This document shows, one piece after another, positions 1-7,736 of a DNA stretch of 25,112 bases. Positions within the stretch are counted from its first letter, which is position 1, and every line of letters begins with the position of its first letter. Made by a program: the position numbers and the translations under genes. The stretch lies in the IMG/VR virus record IMGVR_UViG_3300008120_007066, positions 1 to 25,112 of that record, one strand, 5' to 3'. The notes beneath the pieces are model-generated. The model did no database searches and had not been told where the DNA came from. It was given only the letters and a program-made list of their open reading frames with translations. The stretch is from a virus.

Positions 1-1782
1 TAACTTTAAATTTTTAAATCCATTATATTCATCTTGAATATAGATGTCAGTTCTAGTGGATTTTAAAGTTTGCATTGGTGCAATACCACCTGGTAAAGCT
101 GAATAGCGAAGTTGAAAACGTGCAGGTGCAAAAGTTGAAGGAGCTCCATTAGCAGCTAATGATTGATTAGCAGCAGTATAGAAGTCATTCAAACTATTAA
201 AAATATAAACACCATTAGATGCTGGGAAGAACAAGTTGTTTGATTGGTATTGTTGGAAATTAATACCATGTACTATTGTATGCTTACCAGCATATTTTGT
301 AATGTTATTAGTTACATTAAATGTCCAATAATTCAACTTATTATCAGGAGTAAATGGATCAAAACCTACAGAAGTGTAGGTAGCAGAACCTTCACGAATG
401 TCAATTGTAGGGAACATATTACTCAAATAAGCTCTATCTTCAATTTGCTTATCATAAGAAACGATTAAGCTATTGTGTAAAGTGTTAGAGATTTTAGAGT
501 TTAATTCCAATACAGCTGAACGAGTGTTATCCTGGATGATGTAACCACTATTTTTAAACGACATAGCGTTAAATTGAGTGGTACGATTACCAGCACCTGC
601 TGATTGAGAGTTAGAAATGTTTATCTCAGCTGATGAGTTATGGTGAACATAACGAGCAGTAAGTTTGTTCTTAGCATCGATGTTCCAATCAGCACGAATG
701 AGAAATTTATTAGATGAATTTACATTTGAGTACCCCTCCCATGGACCAGTTGTGTAGTTAAATTTAGACTGCATGAATTTAGAAAGTGAATCCATAGCAG
801 AATATCTAACACGAGATACTTGACTACCAGCTAAAGGTGAACCAGCTGAAATCCAAGTGGTACCAGGTTCTGTTCTTTCAATTTGCTCATAGTTACCAAA
901 AATAAATAATTTGTTCTTGATAATTGGAGCACCTAAACGGAAACCTTGTACTTTTTCATCAAATTTAGCTGCTGTAACTGTAGTACCACGAGCGTTATTA
1001 CCTACATAACGTGAAGAGTTATCACGTTGTGTTTGGTAAACACTACCTTCAATGTCATTAGTACCAGAGCGTGTTACAGCATTAATACCAGCACCTGTAA
1101 ATCCAGATTGACGAATGTCAAATGGAGCTACGTTAACTTGTAATTGATCAATAGCGTCAAGTGAGATTGCTGAAGCACCTGTACGGCCACCAGCTTGTGC
1201 TGAAGATCCTAATCCAAAGTTGTTGTTAAACTGAGAACCGTCAATAGTGAAGTTGTTCATACGGCTGTCTTGAGCGCCGAATGAGTTACCATTACCAAAT
1301 GGATTGTACTTGGTAATACCATCAATTGTTCTAGCTCCTGTAATAGGAATTGAAGTTAATTCTCTACGAGTAAATTGTTGAGCGGCACCAGTTCTTTCTT
1401 TAGAGAAGATACTGTTACGACCACCAGTTACAACTACCTCTTTAAGAGCTTTCACTTCATCAATCAAAACGAAGTCAACGTTAGATGTTAAACCTAACTG
1501 TGTGTTAACTTCTGTAATTTCGCCCATTTTGTATCCTACAAAAGAGGCATGAATTGTGTAAGGTCCACCTACACGAACTGCAGGTAAAACATACACACCA
1601 GATTTGTTTGCAGTAGCAGTGTACTGCGTTCCTGTTGGAAGGTGAGTTGCATGGATTGATGCACCTACCAACACTTCTTTCTTCTCGTTAGTTACGATAC
1701 CTGAAATTGCGGAAGTGGTAATTTGGCCAAATCCAACAAAGGCAAGCATCATGAACAACAAGGATAAGACTGTTTTTTTCAT
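1..1782 (-). CDS. TonB-dependent receptor, Oar-like (C-terminus off the window)
   Basis: This is an outer-membrane beta-barrel receptor that would import a substrate using TonB energy. The frame is open for 594 codons from the ATG at 1782 and runs off the left edge, so the rest of the barrel is missing. Residues 1-20 form a signal peptide (MKKTVLSLLFMMLAFVGFGQ). Residues about 25-105 are a carboxypeptidase-regulatory-like beta-sandwich (SGIVTNEKKEVLVGASI, with a SFVGY segment). A TonB-box-like LKEVVVTGG follows, then a plug domain with VNVAPFDIRQSGFTGAGINAVTRSG, which is typical of the Oar subgroup of Bacteroidota. Codon use (AAC and TTC frequent) and visibly higher GC differ from the AT-rich phage genes to the right. 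It is therefore either a host gene at a prophage or assembly boundary, or a gene acquired by the phage. The family call is firm; which genome owns it is unresolved. Confidence 0.9.
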   Translation of the reverse strand, partial: MKKTVLSLLFMMLAFVGFGQITTSAISGIVTNEKKEVLVGASIHATHLPTGTQYTATANKSGVYVLPAVRVGGPYTIHASFVGYKMGEITEVNTQLGLTSNVDFVLIDEVKALKEVVVTGGRNSIFSKERTGAAQQFTRRELTSIPITGARTIDGITKYNPFGNGNSFGAQDSRMNNFTIDGSQFNNNFGLGSSAQAGGRTGASAISLDAIDQLQVNVAPFDIRQSGFTGAGINAVTRSGTNDIEGSVYQTQRDNSSRYVGNNARGTTVTAAKFDEKVQGFRLGAPIIKNKLFIFGNYEQIERTEPGTTWISAGSPLAGSQVSRVRYSAMDSLSKFMQSKFNYTTGPWEGYSNVNSSNKFLIRADWNIDAKNKLTARYVHHNSSAEINISNSQSAGAGNRTTQFNAMSFKNSGYIIQDNTRSAVLELNSKISNTLHNSLIVSYDKQIEDRAYLSNMFPTIDIREGSATYTSVGFDPFTPDNKLNYWTFNVTNNITKYAGKHTIVHGINFQQYQSNNLFFPASNGVYIFNSLNDFYTAANQSLAANGAPSTFAPARFQLRYSALPGGIAPMQTLKSTRTDIYIQDEYNGFKNLKL

Positions 1783-1796
1783 GTGGTTTGTTTTAG

Positions 1797-1830
1797 TTAA
1801 AAATAAAAAGCGGATGCACAGGCATCCGCT
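1797..1830 (-). terminator. Intrinsic terminator ending the phage minus-strand cluster
   Basis: Read on the minus strand there is a perfect 9-bp stem (AGCGGATGC / GCATCCGCT, 1809-1817 with 1822-1830) with a 4-nt loop, followed by a T-rich tract (TTTTTATTTTT). It lies about 80 bp after the stop of the PD-(D/E)XK nuclease gene and ends only about 15-25 bp before the receptor ATG at 1782. It could terminate the phage operon, act as an attenuator in the receptor leader, or do both. Confidence 0.85.
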
Positions 1831-1907
1831 AAGAGTTTATATACTTAGATACGTTTCGTTATAATAATTCATTACTTCCGAATTTTCAGCTATAAATATA
1901 GTATATA
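1831..1907 (-). promoter_or_regulatory. Putative promoter/leader region upstream of the receptor gene
   Basis: This AT-rich spacer contains, on the minus strand, TATATTTATAG (near 1890-1900). The same core recurs before several phage genes (for example 7760-7767 and 22018-22025) and loosely fits the Bacteroidota -7 element TAnnTTTG. No other promoter fits between here and the receptor ATG, because the remaining 26 bp are occupied by a hairpin and its T-tract. The assignment is by pattern only. Confidence 0.35.
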
Positions 1908-2693
1908 TTACTGAGAAATTTTGACAGAAATAGGTAATAATTCCGTCATAGGCTTAAAGTCAGGATTTTCTAGTTTGTAAATTTCCTGAATATTTTGGAA
2001 CATTTTAAAGTTCTTTTCAATATCATCTACAACTTTTAATTGCCATCCTTTTCCTTGAACATTATCTCCTTTTCCCTCTCCACGAGTAGATGCTTTTAAC
2101 CATAATATACCTGTTTTTTCAATTGTTTCATTGTGTGTTTCACTCCATGCTGTAGCATAAGCAGCTAACTGCAAATCATAAGCAGTGTGAAGTGAATTAG
2201 ATGTTTTAATATCTAATAACCATAATTTATCTTGAAAACGAACAATTAAGTCAGCTGTACCAGCAAACTCATATTTGTCTGAGAATAAATGATATTCAGT
2301 TGCTACTAATTCTGGTTTATGTGTATTCCAAAATTCAGCAAATTTAAGAATCATCTTCCAAACTTCAAGTGAATACTTAGCATTTCCGAATTCGTCAATC
2401 CAAGTAATTTCATTTCCGTTTAGGAAAGAATCAATTGCAGTGTGTACTTGAGTACCCTCACCTGCTGCTTTAGCAGCAATAATATCTGAATTATGTCCTA
2501 CATCTTTCAACCATGAATGGAAGAAATGATTTTTAGGAAAATAATTTAGAATTGAGGTTACTGAAGGATAATACTTGCCATTTCTCCTATAAAACCTACT
2601 GTCTAGTACATTGATTTGTTTGTTGTCTTCTGTGTACTCAACAATACGTTTAATTTTAGGGTCTTTAATGACATTTACATTTTTGTCAATCAT
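1908..2693 (-). CDS. PD-(D/E)XK nuclease, RecB/Cas4-like exonuclease family
   Basis: This 261-aa protein is predicted to be a Mg2+-dependent DNA exonuclease. The motifs appear in the family order: H84 in GTQVHTAID, E133 in ATEYH, D148 in EFAGTADLI, the core D161-x-K163 in LLDIKTS, and the QLAAY signature at 175-179. The fold therefore matches the RecB C-terminal nuclease and the Cas4-like nucleases common in phages. There are no clustered cysteines, so an iron-sulfur cluster of the Cas4/AddB kind is unlikely. Its ATG overlaps the stop of the primase gene by 4 bp (ATGA), implying translational coupling and a shared role in DNA replication, recombination or host DNA degradation. It is the last gene before the terminator at 1797-1830. 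Confidence 0.85.
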   Translation of the reverse strand: MIDKNVNVIKDPKIKRIVEYTEDNKQINVLDSRFYRRNGKYYPSVTSILNYFPKNHFFHSWLKDVGHNSDIIAAKAAGEGTQVHTAIDSFLNGNEITWIDEFGNAKYSLEVWKMILKFAEFWNTHKPELVATEYHLFSDKYEFAGTADLIVRFQDKLWLLDIKTSNSLHTAYDLQLAAYATAWSETHNETIEKTGILWLKASTRGEGKGDNVQGKGWQLKVVDDIEKNFKMFQNIQEIYKLENPDFKPMTELLPISVKISQ

Positions 2694-3628
2694 AAGTGTT
2701 GTAGTTTTTTAGCTAATAGGGATTGGAAATCAAGAGGTTGCGATTGTTCAATCGTGTTTAAAAACCTCTCAAACCCTATTTCATTAGCATCTTTACCATC
2801 TAATTCTACCAAATATACTTCTTTACCATATGACATTAGCATTTCAGCATGTTTAAAAGCATTTTTAATAGCATCAGGATCTAGTGCAATGTAAATCCTA
2901 TTAACTGATGAGCGTACTAATTTTTTCATTAGTTTCTCGTGAATAATTTTCCCAAACAAGGGAATTACGTTTCGTTTGATTGTTAAAGCATCAAATACTC
3001 CTTCTACAAGAATAATTGGTGCGTTCCAATTTATATATAACTCCCAACCAATAGCTGATTTAGCATCAGTAGGAGGATTTTTATATTTTTGTATTCCATC
3101 TTTATATGCTCTAGCTATAAAGTAATTTAATGATGAATTTTCATCATATGAAGGAACAATAACTCTATCTTTATATGGTCCATCAAGACAAAACCCAATA
3201 TTATATTTAATGATATCTTCTTGTGTTATACCACGTTTCTTTAAAAACTTTAAAGCATGTTTTGCCTCAATTTGAGCAATTTTATCTTCAATCTGAGTAT
3301 ATAATGGGGTAAATTCTTTAGGTAATTCAATAGTGCCAATTTCTTGTTTAACACGTTTTTCCCCAGGAACAATGATTAGGTTTAGTTCCGCTACTTTATT
3401 AGCGGGTACTTTAATGCTTTTAAATAAAGATCTAATGGTTTTTCCTTTTGCCTCACATACCCAACAATGCCAAGGATTTTGTTTTTTTTCGTCCGTTACG
3501 CAATTGATTTCGAGTTTATTTTTATGGTGTTTGCAAAACGGACATTTAAAAGCATGGTTGCCACGACTAGTCTTGTTGCTAGCACCTAGTACGGATTCCA
3601 ATAAAACTAGTAAAGCGGCATTTTCCAT
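2690..3628 (-). CDS. DNA primase with CHC2-type zinc finger and TOPRIM domain
   Basis: This 312-aa protein would synthesise RNA primers for lagging-strand replication. An N-terminal zinc-binding region holds four cysteines (C29, C32 in CPFC; C55, C58 in CWVC). A TOPRIM domain follows: E209-G210 in ILVEGVFDA, then D250 and D252 in IALDPDA, and D280 in DGKDANE. Between them, residues about 125-195 resemble the DnaG RNA-polymerase core (FLKKRGITQEDIIKYNIGF, then RVIVPSYDE). At 312 aa it is much shorter than bacterial DnaG and has no helicase-binding C-terminal domain, as in T4 gp61-type phage primases. It overlaps the downstream nuclease gene by 4 bp. The upstream GIY-YIG gene ends 27 bp earlier. 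Confidence 0.88.
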   Translation of the reverse strand: MENAALLVLLESVLGASNKTSRGNHAFKCPFCKHHKNKLEINCVTDEKKQNPWHCWVCEAKGKTIRSLFKSIKVPANKVAELNLIIVPGEKRVKQEIGTIELPKEFTPLYTQIEDKIAQIEAKHALKFLKKRGITQEDIIKYNIGFCLDGPYKDRVIVPSYDENSSLNYFIARAYKDGIQKYKNPPTDAKSAIGWELYINWNAPIILVEGVFDALTIKRNVIPLFGKIIHEKLMKKLVRSSVNRIYIALDPDAIKNAFKHAEMLMSYGKEVYLVELDGKDANEIGFERFLNTIEQSQPLDFQSLLAKKLQHL

Positions 3629-3655
3629 AACTTGTAATATACGAAATTACTTTGA

Positions 3656-4081
3656 CTACAACAAGTCTTTAGAGAAGAACTTCCCTAATATGTTGTCGTT
3701 ATAACTTAATGAAGGAGAAACTAAACATTCAAACTTGCATTGGTAGTGCATTTCGTAATAAGTAAGTTGTTTTTTTGTTTTACAAACTTGTAATATCAAA
3801 CATTCAAAATGATCCTCGCCTAATGTTTTAACATCAGCAAGAAGTTGTTTGTTTGAGCCCCAATATGTTTTCCAATCGCTTTCAGAGCGAATAGTTTCAT
3901 GAGTTGGTTTGCGGCCTGGTCCTGTTTGCTCGGCTAATTGTTTTTTGGTTAATTTGTGTTTTTTATTATTCCAAAACACCTTTTTACCAATATAAAATTT
4001 ACCGTTAGTTAAGTTTGTAATTTTATAAACAAAACCAAAATTATCTTCGGAATTTATTATATCCCAATATTTCCATTTCAT
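3656..4081 (-). CDS. Free-standing GIY-YIG endonuclease
   Basis: This 141-aa protein has the GIY-YIG fold near its N-terminus: FVYKIT at 17-22 replaces the GIY strand and KFYIGKK at 28-34 carries the YIG element. The segment SDWKTYWGSN (68-77) and the likely metal-binding E110 in YYEMHYQ follow, as in the short GIY-YIG proteins of T4-like phages. It would make a site-specific DNA break, either as a selfish homing nuclease or in intergenome competition. It lies between virion genes and the primase gene. The leader is AT-rich, with no Shine-Dalgarno sequence. There is no sign of an intron in the adjacent genes, so it appears free-standing. The family call is good; activity and target are unknown. 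Confidence 0.85.
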   Translation of the reverse strand: MKWKYWDIINSEDNFGFVYKITNLTNGKFYIGKKVFWNNKKHKLTKKQLAEQTGPGRKPTHETIRSESDWKTYWGSNKQLLADVKTLGEDHFECLILQVCKTKKQLTYYEMHYQCKFECLVSPSLSYNDNILGKFFSKDLL

Positions 4082-4100
4082 AACAAATTAATTTAATTAT

Positions 4101-4412
4101 TTAAGTATCATATTTAACTATAAAGGTCATATCTGTGTCAGGTGAAATCATAATTGGTTTACCTAACTTTGCAACCATTAATAAATCATTATTATCGTTA
4201 TATAATCCAACAGTCGTTACATAAGGGGTAAAATCAGATCCTGTAGCAAAACTACGTAATGAACCACTAGCATAACTACCAGTTACTAATGATGGATTAT
4301 AAGATAAATTAAATTCACTTTCTTTAACAATGCAGCGCACTTCATTTTCATAAATAATATGTTCATTTTGAAATGATAAACTAAATGATCCTGTATGTGT
4401 TATTGCTGGCAT
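4101..4412 (-). CDS. Small virion protein paralogous to the C-terminus of the 329-aa structural protein
   Basis: This 103-aa protein has no enzymatic motif. Its second half (residues 60-102, containing YVTTVGLYNDNNDLLMVAKLGKP) matches the C-terminal end of the protein at 6054-7043 (FITTVGMYNDNNELLAVAKLSKP), and weaker similarity extends through the whole protein (ESEFNLSYNPS versus NSDFNYTTNPS). The two are probably paralogues from a partial duplication. Domains of this type occur in structural proteins of T4-like phages, so a virion role, perhaps at a tail or fibre tip, is inferred. It ends the structural block and is followed by DNA-metabolism genes. Only 8 bp separate it from the upstream gene. 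Confidence 0.7.
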   Translation of the reverse strand: MPAITHTGSFSLSFQNEHIIYENEVRCIVKESEFNLSYNPSLVTGSYASGSLRSFATGSDFTPYVTTVGLYNDNNDLLMVAKLGKPIMISPDTDMTFIVKYDT

Positions 4413-4420
4413 AATTTATA

Positions 4421-5776
4421 TTAACATGTTGCTAAAACATTTGCTACTACTTTAGCTTGTACAGATATACTTTCACTTTGATTCATTATTACTGAGTAGA
4501 CACTTCCTGTACCACAGAATAAAGTAACACCTGGGCCTGAACAAGATCCTGTATTAGATGCTTGAAAGTTTACCCCTACTGATCCAGTCATTATACCTAC
4601 ATAAATAGTAGACCCTGTTGGTACAGATACATTTCCAAAGTTAGTACAAGTATCATCCCATATATTACCTAATAAAGTATATGATCCTGATCCTCCTCCA
4701 CCTATACTATAGTATACACTAGCTGTTGTTGGGTTTGTAGTATTAGCTCCAAGCTTAGCATATATGTTAGCACTATAAGAAGAAGTTGGAGTTGGTGAAG
4801 GTGATGGAGACCCACAGTGTAAGTTTATAAGAGTATAACTTCCATATGGATTAGCTAATGTTATACTTCCTGTAATACATCTATATGGTTCATCTCCAAA
4901 AGTTTGACTTATACATCCACCTCCTGTATTTCCAACACTTTCAGTTACAGGAGCTCCACTACATGTTACATAATAAAACTCAGCTAAAGGAGCTCTATCC
5001 GCACCACATAATAAATAAAGTGAACATCCTGATGAAGCCGTAACTCCTCCTCCACAAGATCCTATGTAAGAATAAAGTGAACTACCTGATACTCCAAAAT
5101 CAGCATCAATACATTTTTGAATAGGATAATCTGTATCAGTTAATGTTAATGAACTTGTTGTATTAGATCCACATTCTACAAACCAGAACGTTTGATCTGG
5201 TTTACCACCATAAAATTCAACTGTGATACAAGGAGGTGGGTTTACTGCTACAACATTTACTTCAACTTTAGCTTTATTACTTGTTAAACTACATCCATTT
5301 CCACATAAACTATTTACAGTATAATAAACATCATAATTACCAGAAGCAGATGTATTAAGTGTAATAGTACCATTTGAATTAACAGTATAATAAACAGAAT
5401 TACTACCAGATAAAATAACAGACCCTGTATCTAAAGCACAGGATCTAGAAACATCATTTTGTAAAATAGGAATATTTTTAACTGATGTATCTGATGTAAG
5501 AAAAGTAGCAATATCATTATAAGCTAAAGGAGGTAAAGGGAACATATTTTGATAGTCAGGATTAGTTATAATAGCTAATCCATGGGCATAAAATATATTT
5601 CCTACATGTGCACTTCCACTACCAAATAAATTTCCATATCCATCGTCTGTAATATAATATGCTGATGAAGATAAAACAAATGAATTAGGTAATACTTTAT
5701 AAAAGAGGATTAGTATTATAATCAAAATAAGCACCTGTTGGGTGTTGTTGAGAAGCAAATTCATAAGTTGTAACAT
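4421..5776 (-). CDS. Surface-exposed virion protein with Ig-like region; apparent frameshifted continuation of the gene at 5697-6050
   Basis: The open frame gives 451 aa, but the first 26 or so residues are an out-of-frame reading of the upstream gene and only resemble a hydrophobic helix by accident. Sensible protein begins near YKVLPNSFVLSSSAYYITDDGYGN. Residues about 95-175 (PILQNDVSRSCALDTGSV and VYYTVNSNGTITLNTSASG) resemble a bacterial Ig-like or cadherin-type beta-sandwich. A Cys- and Gly-rich middle follows, then a SPSPTPTSS linker and a final beta-rich domain. Such proteins sit on virion surfaces and may bind the host. The start at 5776 lies inside the upstream gene (80-bp overlap), which is unusual here, where overlaps are 1-4 bp. 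The original gene probably spanned 4421-6050. Confidence 0.65.
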   Translation of the reverse strand: MLQLMNLLLNNTQQVLILIIILILFYKVLPNSFVLSSSAYYITDDGYGNLFGSGSAHVGNIFYAHGLAIITNPDYQNMFPLPPLAYNDIATFLTSDTSVKNIPILQNDVSRSCALDTGSVILSGSNSVYYTVNSNGTITLNTSASGNYDVYYTVNSLCGNGCSLTSNKAKVEVNVVAVNPPPCITVEFYGGKPDQTFWFVECGSNTTSSLTLTDTDYPIQKCIDADFGVSGSSLYSYIGSCGGGVTASSGCSLYLLCGADRAPLAEFYYVTCSGAPVTESVGNTGGGCISQTFGDEPYRCITGSITLANPYGSYTLINLHCGSPSPSPTPTSSYSANIYAKLGANTTNPTTASVYYSIGGGGSGSYTLLGNIWDDTCTNFGNVSVPTGSTIYVGIMTGSVGVNFQASNTGSCSGPGVTLFCGTGSVYSVIMNQSESISVQAKVVANVLATC

Positions 5777-6050
5777 TAAACATTAATGAACCTGTATCTA
5801 AACTACCACTAAATTTTTGATAAAATAAATGGTTTATAGAATCGTAAACTAATCTTTCATATTGACCATTAGTAACAGGATCAGTAGAATAATTATTTAA
5901 AGCAAAAGTACCTGTTATGAAAGTACCTTTGTAAATATTAAAATAACCATTGCTAAGTGAAGGACATGAAAATGGTAACGTCCACTGCTTATTAGCAGCA
6001 TACGAAACCGAAGTTACATCTGCTTTGCTTAATTGTTTGAATGAAGACAT
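5697..6050 (-). CDS. N-terminal part of the frameshifted virion surface protein
   Basis: This 117-aa frame begins MSSFKQLSKADVTSVSYAANKQW and ends ASQQHPTGAYFDYNTNPLL. Content is beta-rich, with Ser/Thr/Tyr/Gly typical of its neighbours, and shows no catalytic motif. It stops at TAA (5697-5699) inside the run CCTCTTTTATAAAG, whereas the +1 frame continues without interruption into the 4421-5776 protein (YKVLPNSF). The stop therefore looks like a frameshift or small deletion inside one long gene, unless +1 slippage at CTTTTA joins the halves. The intergenic gap to the upstream gene is only 3 bp, consistent with one operon. Function is inferred from context as a tail or baseplate surface component. 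Confidence 0.6.
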   Translation of the reverse strand: MSSFKQLSKADVTSVSYAANKQWTLPFSCPSLSNGYFNIYKGTFITGTFALNNYSTDPVTNGQYERLVYDSINHLFYQKFSGSLDTGSLMFNVTTYEFASQQHPTGAYFDYNTNPLL

Positions 6051-6053
6051 GCA

Positions 6054-7043
6054 TTAATAATCTAATTTGATTCTAATTAGAGCCTCTTTAGTAAAATCTT
6101 TAACTAATGGTTTACTTAATTTAGCTACAGCTAACAACTCATTATTATCATTGTACATACCAACTGTTGTAATAAATGTTTGTGGGTTGTTAATCAATGT
6201 AGTATATAATAAGTTACCATTTGCATCTATAATAGATGGATTAGTTGTATAGTTAAAATCACTATTTTTAACACGGGTAAAGAAATAACGTGAAGAAACA
6301 GTTTCATTTGATTGAGCTTGAAATCCATTTCCTGCTGCACCTGAAGCTGAGATAGCATTAAATAATTTTAAATGATTATATTGGGCAGAAGAGGTGGATA
6401 AATTAGCTGCCTGAATATATGGTGTTAATGAACCAGAAGCATCTAAAACAACAAATCCTAAATCAGGTAACATAATACCATAATAAGGAGTTGTAGCAGC
6501 ACTAGAAGTATAAGCATTACCATTACTACCACTAATAATATAGAATACTCTGTTTTCTCCAATAAAACGAGTTAATGAAGTAGTATTACTATCATCAGTT
6601 AATTTAATAACAGCACTTCCGCTTGTTAAAGTTAAATTAAATGTTCCTGGTTGGATAGATTCTTTATAACGAGAACGAGCAATATTGATTATATAAATTT
6701 GATTAGCAGTTGTAGTACCACCATCAAAGCTAAAGTTTTCAGTTTCAGTGCCATAAACTAAATTCCTATATTGACCATATATAATGCGTGATGGCGAATA
6801 TCCAGGAACAGATGGGTTGATAGGTACAGATCCAGATCCTGCAATATGACCGTATTGAATATCAAATTGTACTTCTGAACCAGAAGTAGATGGATTAGCA
6901 TTATAGGTATCTAAATAATATTCAGTATATCCACTAGCAGTAAAGAAAGTAGATAAAGTATAGGTATCTCCTGTCCACATAGATCTAACTACGCTTTCGG
7001 CACTAATTACTGAATCTTCTGGGTTATATCTTACAAATGACAT
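6054..7043 (-). CDS. Virion structural protein with conserved TTVGxYNDNN C-terminal domain
   Basis: This 329-aa protein has no enzymatic signature. It starts MSFVRYNPEDSVISAESVVRSMW and consists of predicted beta strands with many TSGS and SGS turns. Near residues 90-120 it has IYGQYRNLVYGTETENF, echoed in the neighbour at 5697-6050 (NGQYERLVYDSINHLF), so the two may share an N-terminal fold. The C-terminal 90 residues are paralogous to the protein at 4101-4412. Proteins with this C-terminal motif are found among structural proteins of T4-like phages. A tail-tip or baseplate-associated role is inferred from composition and from the flanking virion genes. A gap of 18 bp separates it from the upstream gene. 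Confidence 0.7.
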   Translation of the reverse strand: MSFVRYNPEDSVISAESVVRSMWTGDTYTLSTFFTASGYTEYYLDTYNANPSTSGSEVQFDIQYGHIAGSGSVPINPSVPGYSPSRIIYGQYRNLVYGTETENFSFDGGTTTANQIYIINIARSRYKESIQPGTFNLTLTSGSAVIKLTDDSNTTSLTRFIGENRVFYIISGSNGNAYTSSAATTPYYGIMLPDLGFVVLDASGSLTPYIQAANLSTSSAQYNHLKLFNAISASGAAGNGFQAQSNETVSSRYFFTRVKNSDFNYTTNPSIIDANGNLLYTTLINNPQTFITTVGMYNDNNELLAVAKLSKPLVKDFTKEALIRIKLDY

Positions 7044-7061
7044 TTGTTAAATTATTTTAAA

Positions 7062-7736
7062 TTATATAGTTGATACTTTTTGAATATTAAGAGGAATAGT
7101 AACTCTTGCACCACTATCTCTACCTACTACAGTAATTGTAGTAGCTAAAGTAGTTAATGTAGAACCAAACAATGTATTAACTGTAGTACCAGTTAAAGTA
7201 AATGAAGTACCAATTTCTGATTTAGATAATACAGTACCAGTAGTTGTATTTAATGAAGCAGCATTTCCAACAGTTACTTCAGTTGTAGTAATACCTGTAC
7301 CTTGGAAAGAAGACAACAATCTAATATCAGCAATAGTTGCTACATATCCATTAGCTTCAAATGTTGAAGTAGCACCTAAGTAGTTAAGTGTTTGTGGGGT
7401 GATTGTTAATGAAGCACCTTGTTTCAATATAATAGTATTGTAACCCAAACTAACAACAGGTAGACGTGATGTACCACGTGGAAGTGTTACTAATTTATAA
7501 CGCATAATTTGCGTATCTTCAGGAAATGCCTGAATAATTGGCATAGCTTCAATTGCTTCACCATAAAACGCAGATCCAGATGGTTGATTTGGATTGTACA
7601 AAGTATAATCAATTTCATCATCTGCTAGTGAGAATTGTGTAATTTGGAAAGAACCGTCATTACGAGCCAATAATTCGCGGCCCTTCGTGGTTAAAATTGC
7701 ATCTACGGTTACTACTGTAGGATTTAATATTGCCAT
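7062..7736 (-). CDS. Virion structural protein, uncharacterised
   Basis: This 224-aa protein has the N-terminal pattern ILTTKGRELLARNDGSF followed by FSLADDEIDYTLYNP and FPEDTQIMRYKLVTLPRG. That arrangement recurs in structural proteins of T4-like marine and freshwater phages. Residues 100-224 are a Thr-rich beta domain (for example SFTLTGTTVNTLFGSTLTTL). No catalytic residues are apparent. A 51-bp AT-rich spacer upstream carries a putative promoter, so it may head a short transcript with the genes at 4101-7043 as well as being read from upstream. A baseplate or tail-fibre-adaptor role is an inference only. Confidence 0.68.
   Translation of the reverse strand: MAILNPTVVTVDAILTTKGRELLARNDGSFQITQFSLADDEIDYTLYNPNQPSGSAFYGEAIEAMPIIQAFPEDTQIMRYKLVTLPRGTSRLPVVSLGYNTIILKQGASLTITPQTLNYLGATSTFEANGYVATIADIRLLSSFQGTGITTTEVTVGNAASLNTTTGTVLSKSEIGTSFTLTGTTVNTLFGSTLTTLATTITVVGRDSGARVTIPLNIQKVSTI

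Noticed and set aside
244-468. Plus-strand frame of 74 codons antisense to the receptor gene
   Set aside because: The opposite strand encodes an unmistakable TonB-dependent receptor.
1783-1907. Prophage attachment site at the receptor/phage boundary
   Set aside because: No integrase gene and no tRNA or duplicated core sequence is visible in the window. The palindromic sequence there is better explained as a terminator hairpin.
2616-3704. Plus-strand frames of 92 and 123 codons opposite the primase and nuclease genes
   Set aside because: They are antisense to genes with complete catalytic motifs, and their translations are Cys/Ser/Leu-rich shadows.
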